64,000 nucleotides of DNA. It comes from Ensifer sp. Root278 (lineage in GTDB: Bacteria > Pseudomonadota > Alphaproteobacteria > Rhizobiales > Rhizobiaceae). Position 1 is the stretch's first letter, and each line of letters opens with the position of its first letter. Positions 58,293 to 64,000 of this stretch are shown in pieces. Both the position numbers and the translations under genes were made by a program. The notes under the pieces were generated by a model. The model saw nothing but the letters and a program-made list of their open reading frames with translations. It searched no databases and was not told where the DNA came from. The stretch covers positions 394,585-458,584 of the forward strand of contig NZ_LMJJ01000012.1 of the NCBI RefSeq assembly GCF_001429285.1, read 5' to 3'.

Positions 58293-59593
58293 TTCCCTTC
58301 TCCCTTCAGGAGAGCATCGATCTCTTCGATCTTCGACCTCCCCTTCGCCACGAACCCGTCGTGTTCGGGATCGCCGGCCGCGCCAGCGTCGATTTCCGCC
58401 GCGCCTTCGGCTGCGGCCACCGGGATCGGCGTATTGCCGAAGGGGCTTAGGCCACTGCCTGTCTCCTCACCCGTTTCCGAGCTGTCGGCTTCGACCGGTC
58501 TATCGGGTTTAGACGCAAACGCTTGCGTGAGGCTTTCATCATTCGGCGGCCTGACGACCGCATCTGCGACGGCTCTTGCGGCATCTCGCAGCGCGCGGTC
58601 GCGTGGCGAAAGCTCCGCATCCGGTATCGCTGCTATGCTCGCTGTCGCGGCGAACACGTCGCGGGAGGGAACGGACGCCAGGCCCGCATAGAAACCGGCG
58701 AGCACTTTCGGCTGCATTGCGCCGTCGGCACCAAGCGCTTCTGCCCGCTCAGAAGCCTGCTTCGCCAATGCCTGCTTGCCGGCGATCGCTGCGCGCCGGG
58801 CGACACGCAGATAGACCTCGCGCTGGCGCGGCGCGTCCATGAAGTCGAGAATCTCGGAGATCCGCCCCTGGGCTTCTCCGTCGAAATGCGCGACGGCAAG
58901 CTCGACGAAGACGTCGGCGAACTGGCTGGCATAGGGAGACGTCAGGTAGCGGCGCGCATAGGTCAGCGCGTAGTGAAAGCCCTTGTCCGGCGCGTTGGCC
59001 TGCACCGCAAGGAACACGGAGCGACGCAAGGCCGCCTCCTCGATGATCGTGCCGGGAGCCGTCAAACGCGCCCAGTCGTAGTACTTCATCGCCGCAACCG
59101 GATCCTGCTGCGACGTCGCATTGCCAAGAATGAGATAGAGATACGGACCGATGCGGGCGTTTCGATATTCCGGGGCAGCCTTGGACAGGTTCTCGACGAT
59201 CAGACCACCCTTGCCGTTCAGATACTGCCGTAGCGCTTCGGTCACCCGGGAATCGAAATTGCCGGCCACGTCATGATCCGAAAGGTACTTCAGCGTCTCG
59301 GGATTGCCGCCGCTCATCGCATAGACCAGCGCCGCATCGACGTTGCGCGGGTCGCTAAACACCGAGGAATCGGCGGCGCGCAACCGCTTGTCGATCGCCC
59401 CCAGCATGAAACGCTGCATCTCGATCGCGGAGTGATCGCCGAGCACCACGGAGTCCTGCACATATTGCAGCGACCGGATCATCTTGAAGGGCGCGAGTTC
59501 CTCGATATCGTTCGCCCTGGCGCTCCCGATTGCAAACGGGGTCGCCAGCACGCAGCAGGTCATCAGGATCGATCGCAAGCGTCTCAGCATCAT
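58289..59593 (-). CDS. motC: Periplasmic motor protein MotC
   Basis: A 434-aa protein with a signal peptide (residues 1-27). In rhizobia MotC is a periplasmic partner of MotB needed for motor function. The body is rich in helical repeats, followed by a Pro/Glu-rich end. Placed between motB and fliK, 2 bp after motB. Confidence 0.9.
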   Translation of the reverse strand: MMLRRLRSILMTCCVLATPFAIGSARANDIEELAPFKMIRSLQYVQDSVVLGDHSAIEMQRFMLGAIDKRLRAADSSVFSDPRNVDAALVYAMSGGNPETLKYLSDHDVAGNFDSRVTEALRQYLNGKGGLIVENLSKAAPEYRNARIGPYLYLILGNATSQQDPVAAMKYYDWARLTAPGTIIEEAALRRSVFLAVQANAPDKGFHYALTYARRYLTSPYASQFADVFVELAVAHFDGEAQGRISEILDFMDAPRQREVYLRVARRAAIAGKQALAKQASERAEALGADGAMQPKVLAGFYAGLASVPSRDVFAATASIAAIPDAELSPRDRALRDAARAVADAVVRPPNDESLTQAFASKPDRPVEADSSETGEETGSGLSPFGNTPIPVAAAEGAAEIDAGAAGDPEHDGFVAKGRSKIEEIDALLKGEGK

Positions 59594-59595
59594 GT

Positions 59596-60831
59596 TTAAC
59601 CCGGAGCCGATTGCAGCAGGATCTCGATGCGCCGGTTGCCCGGCGCATAGGGATCAGCCGGGATCTGCAGCCGCCGGTCGGCGAAGCCAGTGATCTGGCT
59701 GACGCGGTCTTCCTTCAGACCACCGCGAACGAGCATGTAATAGGCACTCTGGGCGCGGGCGGCGGAGAGCCGCCAGTTGTCATAGGTGCCGTCCTTGAAC
59801 GGGCGACCGTCCGTGTGGCCGCGGATCGCGACAGCACCCTGCCGCTCGGCGAGCAGATGGCCGATCTTTTCCATCGCCAGTACCAGTTCCTTCTGCGGTA
59901 CGGCCGAACCGATGGCGAACATCTGCGCGTCCGTGCGCTCGCTGATCGTAACCATGAGACCGCCCTCGGCCGGCGTTACGACGAGGCCTTCCGCCAGTTG
60001 GCCAGCCTCACCGGCAAGCTCCTTCTTGAGCTCGGCCTGGAGTTCTTCGGCCTGTTTCTCCGCGGTCGCCTCGGCCGTGGCGGTCTTCGGCTTGTCGCCG
60101 GCGTCGCTCTCGGCCGTTTTGTCCGTGCCGTCTCCTGCCTTCGCCTGCTCCGCCTGTTTTTCATCCTCGGTCTTGTCGACCGCGGGCGCGCCACCTGCCT
60201 GCATCGCAGATGCCGCGGCGAGCGCCACGTCGCTCTTGGTCGTATTGCTCGCTTCGGTCAGTTCGACCTGTTTGGTCCAGAAATCCGGATCGAACGGATC
60301 GCGATATGCTTCGCCGCCGTCGGCGCCGGTTGCCGGACCGGACTGAGCCGCTCCGCCCTCACCCTTCACGCTGATGTTGGCCTGCTGGCCGACTTCGCGG
60401 GCGATTTCGGAGAGCACCGAATAGGGGTTCTCGAAGAAGTCTGCGTCGGAATACTTCGTTTCTTCGCCCGAGGTCGCCGTCAACTGGTCGCCGGTCTTGG
60501 CCGACCCACCGGACTTTTCCTGCTCGCCATCGACCTTGGAGCGCTGCTGCGTCTCCTCGCCCTGCGCATCCTTCGCCGGATCCTTCAAGCCGCGTTCGGC
60601 AGGTTTCTGGTCGGTCAATTGCACCGGATTGAAATAGGAGGCGATCGCCGCCTTCGTTTCCTCGTTGGCAGCGTTGATCAGCCACATGACGAGGAAGAAG
60701 GCCATCATTGCCGTCATGAAGTCGGCATAGGCGATCTTCCACGAGCCACCGTGATGCCCGTCATGGCCACCATTGTGGCGCTTGACGATGATGATCTCAT
60801 GTTTGCCGTTGTGATGGTTTTCGTCGCTCAT
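59596..60831 (-). CDS. motB: Flagellar motor stator protein MotB
   Basis: A 411-aa stator protein. The single helix [21 protein letters not shown] (34-54, shown in full for recognition only to residue 53) carries the proton-binding D37. An unusually long, low-complexity linker rich in Ala, Glu and Lys spans about 120-270, before the OmpA-like peptidoglycan-binding domain (residues about 275-405; [12 protein letters not shown]). The N-terminus is His-rich (HHNGKHE, HDGHHGG). Start ATG 60831 overlaps the preceding stop. motA is not in the window. Confidence 0.93.
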   Translation of the reverse strand: MSDENHHNGKHEIIIVKRHNGGHDGHHGGSWKIAYADFMTAMMAFFLVMWLINAANEETKAAIASYFNPVQLTDQKPAERGLKDPAKDAQGEETQQRSKVDGEQEKSGGSAKTGDQLTATSGEETKYSDADFFENPYSVLSEIAREVGQQANISVKGEGGAAQSGPATGADGGEAYRDPFDPDFWTKQVELTEASNTTKSDVALAAASAMQAGGAPAVDKTEDEKQAEQAKAGDGTDKTAESDAGDKPKTATAEATAEKQAEELQAELKKELAGEAGQLAEGLVVTPAEGGLMVTISERTDAQMFAIGSAVPQKELVLAMEKIGHLLAERQGAVAIRGHTDGRPFKDGTYDNWRLSAARAQSAYYMLVRGGLKEDRVSQITGFADRRLQIPADPYAPGNRRIEILLQSAPG

Positions 60832-61481
60832 GCGAGAACTTTCCGGACGGTATCGGCCCAGGCGGCCATGCGTGTCACCAGGATCGTACCGTCCATTTCG
60901 ACAGCGAGATCGATGTCGTCGGTTTCGACGTGGCGGAACAAAGGCATGTCCTCCCCGAGCTGGCGCTTCAGCGCCTCGAAGAGTTGGGTTGGGCCCTTGA
61001 CGACGAGGGTGCAACCTTCGCCGGCCACCAGGCCCTGCTTAATCATCTGCGCCATATCGGCGACGGCGCGCTGCAGGAGGGCATCCTCCATGACCGGCGC
61101 AAGAACCCGAGCGGTCTGATCTCCGAGCGCGACCACCAGACTGTCGGCCATGTCGGCAAAGCGCTCTGCCAGGCGGTTGGCGGTCTCTGCTTCGAAGCGC
61201 TGGGTCAAGGCCGCGAGCTCGGCCGCATGGGCCGCCTGCAGGTCGGCAATCTGGCGCTCGTGTTCGAAGACGAGCTCGGCCGTCGCCTCGGCGCGGCCTT
61301 CTGCGAAGGCGCGTCGGCGCTCCGCGTCGATGTCAATCTCTGGCATGGCTGGCCTCGCGCCGAGGCGGTCGCCATCGGCATAGTCGCTGTCCAGGTCGGG
61401 GAAATATTTTTGGGGCATCAGCGACAGCTCGACTTTCGGCGCGCTGAAATCCTTGAGGTAGCGGGAGAGCATCGCACTCAT
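60828..61481 (-). CDS. FliH-like export ATPase regulator (putative)
   Basis: A 217-aa protein with a long coiled coil (about 55-110) and a C-terminal alpha/beta part ([46 protein letters not shown]) that resembles the FliH/V-ATPase-E C-domain. It is coupled to motB by a 4-bp overlap. FliH restrains the FliI ATPase at the export gate. The assignment rests on pattern and location, not on a search. Confidence 0.55.
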   Translation of the reverse strand: MSAMLSRYLKDFSAPKVELSLMPQKYFPDLDSDYADGDRLGARPAMPEIDIDAERRRAFAEGRAEATAELVFEHERQIADLQAAHAAELAALTQRFEAETANRLAERFADMADSLVVALGDQTARVLAPVMEDALLQRAVADMAQMIKQGLVAGEGCTLVVKGPTQLFEALKRQLGEDMPLFRHVETDDIDLAVEMDGTILVTRMAAWADTVRKVLA

Positions 61482-61927
61482 GACCGGTCACTCGCGGCGG
61501 CGCAGCGATGCGGCAATCCCCGTCTGATCACGAGACGGCACCCTCTGGCGCGGACTTCCATGGCTCCTGGCACTGCTGACATGTCTCCCACGGGTCCAGC
61601 CGCGGATGCGAAGAACCCAACATTCTTGACGTACATCGGCGATGTTCGGGCTAGTTGTTCCCGGAGCGATCCGATGCAGGCGGCGGCCAAGATTCATTTT
61701 GGCCGGCAGTCATGCGACAGGACTGCGAGAGAAGGCTATTCGGTCAAACTTGTGCGAAAATGAATGTGTTGGACCGCGCCAGGGCAATTAGCGCGGTCCA
61801 ACCGTTTCCACCGGGTGCCGTGACCGACGACGTGGCAGAACTCAAACTTTGCCGCCCCCATTCCGAGAAAGCGGAAGCGTTTTGGCGGATCCGCCGGGCG
61901 CAGCCGGCCGCTCTCCGCCGATGCGCC
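61482..61927. other. Gap between flagellin and FliH-like gene
   Basis: This 446-bp region has no convincing gene. It contains a strong hairpin at 61769-61801 and a short perfect palindrome GGCGGATCCGCC at 61884-61895. It must also contain the promoter for the FliH-like/motB/motC/fliK run unless that run is read through from the flagellin. Confidence 0.5.
61769..61801 (-). terminator. Hairpin downstream of the first flagellin gene
   Basis: TTGGACCGCGC at 61769-61779 and GCGCGGTCCAA at 61791-61801: a perfect 11-bp stem with an 11-base loop, 127 bp beyond the flagellin stop. The tail on the minus strand (CACATTCATTTT) is only weakly T-rich. Confidence 0.55.
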
Positions 61928-62899
61928 TTACTGTTGGAACAGGCGCAGGATGTTCTCGGAGTTCGTATTGGCGATCGAGAGCGCCTGGATGCCGAGCTGC
62001 TGTTGCGTCTGCAGTGCCTTGAGGCGCGTCGATTCCTCGTTCATGTCGGCATCGACGAGGCGACCGACACCCTTGTCGATCGTATCCATCAGGTTGGCGA
62101 TGAAGCTTTCCTGCATGTCGATGCGCTTGGTGATGGCACCGAGCGTGGAACCGGCATCGGTCAACTGGCCGAGGATGTGGTCGACGACGCGGATCATGTC
62201 GTCCATCTGGGCGTCGGTGGTCGCTGCCGTCAGCTTGACTTCCGACGAGGTCGCATTCGGGGTGGTCACCGGTGCGCCGATCAGGTGGAAAAGCTTGGCC
62301 GAGGTGCCGACCGGCGACGTGAGCAGCGAGGCGTCGTAGCTTCTGGTCAGGAGGCCACGGCTCGCATTGGCCGTATCGATCAGCATGGATTGCGCCGTGT
62401 CGAAGTCGAGCGTGGTGACCGACACGTTGCCGTTGGCATCGCGGTTGAACGAGGCAACGATCGACTTGGTGCCGACGGAAGCCGAATTCGCGTTATAGAG
62501 CCAGTTTTCGCTGGAGAAGGATGCTGACTGCGCGGCAGCCAGGAGCTGGTTCTTGAGTTCGGTGATTTCCTTGTCGATCTTCAGCTTGTCGACGCCCGGC
62601 TCGCGCGCGGCAACCAGCTTGCGCTTGATCTCGCTGACGACGTCGATCGACGAATTCATCGCCGCATAGGCCGTGTCGATCTTGGCTGCGCCGAGGCCGA
62701 GTGCGTCTTCGACGGTCGACAGCGCGGCATTGTCGGAGCGCATGGTGGTCGCGATCGACCAGTAGGCGGCATTATCCGCAGCGGTCTGCACGCGATAGCC
62801 GGAGGAAATCCGATCCTGGACCTCGGCCATGTCGGTATTGATGGAACGCAAGGTCTGAAGCGCCGCCATGGCGGCGGTATTGGTCATAATGCTAGTCAT
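61928..62899 (-). CDS. flaC: Flagellin (FlaC-type by position)
   Basis: A 323-aa filament subunit. The N-terminal MAALQTLRSINTDMAEVQDRISSGYRVQ-like helix (within residues 11-38) and the C-terminal helix ending NTNSENILRLFQQ are typical of complex rhizobial flagellins, which are short and lack a large D3 domain. By S. meliloti order (flaA-flaB-flaD-flaC-...-motB) it occupies the flaC place. It has its own promoter region with a CtrA-type box and ends before a hairpin. Confidence 0.92.
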   Translation of the reverse strand: MTSIMTNTAAMAALQTLRSINTDMAEVQDRISSGYRVQTAADNAAYWSIATTMRSDNAALSTVEDALGLGAAKIDTAYAAMNSSIDVVSEIKRKLVAAREPGVDKLKIDKEITELKNQLLAAAQSASFSSENWLYNANSASVGTKSIVASFNRDANGNVSVTTLDFDTAQSMLIDTANASRGLLTRSYDASLLTSPVGTSAKLFHLIGAPVTTPNATSSEVKLTAATTDAQMDDMIRVVDHILGQLTDAGSTLGAITKRIDMQESFIANLMDTIDKGVGRLVDADMNEESTRLKALQTQQQLGIQALSIANTNSENILRLFQQ

Positions 62900-63035
62900 T
62901 GGTCACCTGCCCGGAATGAATTTCTGAAGACATTCCGGAGTGCAGAACCGGCAGCGATGGGACTGGCATCATGCGAATCGCCCCTGTTTTGCCCTGGAGG
63001 CGACCCTTCGCTCTTAACCAATATGTAACGATTGC

Positions 63036-63054
63036 ATGGTTAACAAATGGTTAA
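63036..63054. promoter_or_regulatory. CtrA box upstream of the first flagellin gene
   Basis: TTAA at 63040-63043 and TTAA at 63051-63054 with seven bases between; on the minus strand it reads as two TTAACCAT half-sites 11 bp apart. A further TTAACCA lies at 63014-63020. The box is about 140 bp before the flagellin start. The rest of 62900-63257 is AT-rich promoter sequence plus the terminator of the next flagellin. Confidence 0.7.
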
Positions 63055-63170
63055 CGCCGTTAGTAAGTCGGTAACAAAGGTGAACAAAAATAAGGGAATA
63101 TGGATGAAAGGTTAAAGGCGGATCGCGCACGCTGCCAACGCGCCTGGGAAAATTTGAAGCGCAAAACGAA

Positions 63171-63205
63171 AAAGACCGCACGACCCCGTTGGGCGTGCGG
63201 TCTTT
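63171..63205 (-). terminator. Intrinsic terminator of the second flagellin gene
   Basis: AAAGACCGCACG at 63171-63182 pairs perfectly with CGTGCGGTCTTT at 63194-63205. On the minus strand it is followed by TTCGTTTT. It lies 52 bp after the stop codon at 63258 and separates the two flagellin genes. Confidence 0.9.
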
Positions 63206-63257
63206 CTGCTGTGTGCGAACGAGGGGCGAAAAGTCGCCCGTCTTGCCTGTCGTTCGC

Positions 63258-63811
63258 TTAGCGGAACAGCGACAGGATGTTCTGCGAGTTGGTGTTGGCG
63301 ATCGTGAGCGCCTGGATACCGAGCTGCTGCTGCGTCTGCAGAGCCTTCAGGCGGGTCGACTCTTCGTTCATGTCAGCGTCGACGAGGCGGCCAACGCCCT
63401 TCTCGATCGAGTCCGAGAGGTCGCGGACGAAGTTCTGCTGCAGTTCAACGCGGCTGTTGAGCGCACCGAGATCGGCAGCAGCGTCGGTCATCTGCAGAAG
63501 CGTTGCGTCAACGCCCGAGATGGCTTCTGCCAGAGCGCCCATCGTCATGTTGGTGATGTCGAGCGACAGCACGCTGTAGCCGGTCGTAACCGTCGCACCG
63601 TTGGTCGCCAGCTTGTATTCCATGTAGCTGGAGAGCAGGCCGGTGCCGCCGGTCGTGACGTTAGCGCCGGTGGCGTCGACCTGGATCAGCGAGCTCTTGT
63701 TCGTGTCGAACTGGAGCGTCGTCAGGCTGACGTTGCCCTGGGCGTCGCGGTTGAACGAACCGACGATCGACTTGGTGGCAGCCGTGTTGTTGGCGTCGTT
63801 GTAGACCCAAC
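63258..63811 (-). pseudogene. Flagellin, C-terminal part; frame lost upstream
   Basis: From the stop at 63258 the frame encodes a flagellin C-terminal half: HDGWVYNDANNTAATKSIVG..., SYMEYKLATNGATV..., ending NTNSQNILSLFR. At about 63811 the minus-strand sequence, instead of continuing into the flagellin N-terminal half, joins a second copy of the middle of the gene in another frame. The normal start helix is absent, so as written no complete flagellin is encoded. The first internal ATG is at 63623. It may be a true pseudogene, a duplicated gene, or an assembly chimera of neighbouring flagellin genes. Confidence 0.75.
63543..63731. repeat. Flagellin internal repeat, copy A
   Basis: This 189-bp segment recurs at 63812-64000 with an offset of 269 bp and only two differences that I found (63672 G versus 63941 A; 63720 C versus 63989 A). 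It codes for the flagellin middle, about VSLTTLQFDTNKSS to LSLDITNM. Confidence 0.9.
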
Positions 63812-64000
63812 CGTCATGTTGGTGATGTCGAGCGACAGCACGCTGTAGCCGGTCGTAACCGTCGCACCGTTGGTCGCCAGCTTGTATTCCATGTAGCTGG
63901 AGAGCAGGCCGGTGCCGCCGGTCGTGACGTTAGCGCCGGTAGCGTCGACCTGGATCAGCGAGCTCTTGTTCGTGTCGAACTGGAGCGTAGTCAGGCTGAC
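63812..64000. repeat. Flagellin internal repeat, copy B (runs off window)
   Basis: Second copy of 63543-63731. Because the offset of 269 is not divisible by three, copy B is out of frame with the downstream flagellin frame. The copy extends at least to the window end, so its full length is unknown. Confidence 0.9.

Noticed and set aside
56781..58691. Plus-strand frame of 636 codons over fliK
   Set aside because: Antisense shadow of fliK and parts of its neighbours; no start signal.

Overview
The window is GC-rich (clearly above 60% by eye) and carries chromosome-type genes of an alphaproteobacterium of the Rhizobiales. Gene content and order match what I know of Sinorhizobium/Ensifer: acetoacetyl-CoA synthetase, potFGHI, an aceA locus, zwf-pgl-edd, the aglEFGAK/aglR alpha-glucoside operon, and the flagellar order flagellins-motB-motC-fliK-rem-flgE-flgK-flgL-flaF-flbT-flgD-fliQ-flhA-fliR. 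MotC, Rem and FlaF/FlbT are hallmarks of the rhizobial type of flagellar system. The genus assignment is an inference from families and synteny, without a database search.

Layout. 1-3.9 kb: acetoacetyl-CoA synthetase (cut by the window start), divergent from an AsmA-type envelope protein. 4.0-8.1 kb: polyamine ABC importer potFGHI. 8.4-12.7 kb: fatty acid desaturase, a ScfR/RamB-like regulator, isocitrate lyase and a small companion gene. 13-18.5 kb: a LuxR-type regulator, a LysR regulator divergent from a 67-aa protein, a large methyl-accepting chemotaxis protein and an unlisted 48-aa membrane peptide. 18.7-22.7 kb: a BaiN/HI0933-like flavoprotein, then a glutamine-synthetase-like gene and a FAD amine oxidase that look like a polyamine or amine catabolic pair. 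22.8-27.0 kb: zwf-pgl-edd, the upper Entner-Doudoroff pathway. 27.1-28.0 kb: a GFA-fold protein and a degenerate PilZ protein. 28.2-36.1 kb: the alpha-glucoside uptake operon with its LacI-type regulator and two palindromic operators. 36.1-37.0 kb: folD. 37.3-44.9 kb: a polysaccharide locus (co-polymerase without kinase, flippase, four glycosyltransferase-like genes). 45.0-64.0 kb: flagellar export, hook, regulator, motor and flagellin genes, nearly all on the minus strand.

How it fits together. The metabolic half serves acetate/acetoacetate (acsA2, aceA), polyamine and alpha-glucoside use, and feeds sugars to the Entner-Doudoroff pathway. The other half builds and drives the flagellum. Exact TTAA-N7-TTAA boxes of the CtrA cell-cycle regulator type sit upstream of rem and of the first flagellin gene. 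A near match lies before the desaturase and a TTAACCAT half-site before the polysaccharide co-polymerase, suggesting that motility and envelope genes share cell-cycle control.

The right edge is abnormal. The second flagellin gene is interrupted by a frame-breaking 269-bp-period duplication that runs off the window. It could be a real recombination between or within flagellin genes, or an assembly chimera. No rRNA, tRNA, CRISPR array, phage or insertion sequence was seen.
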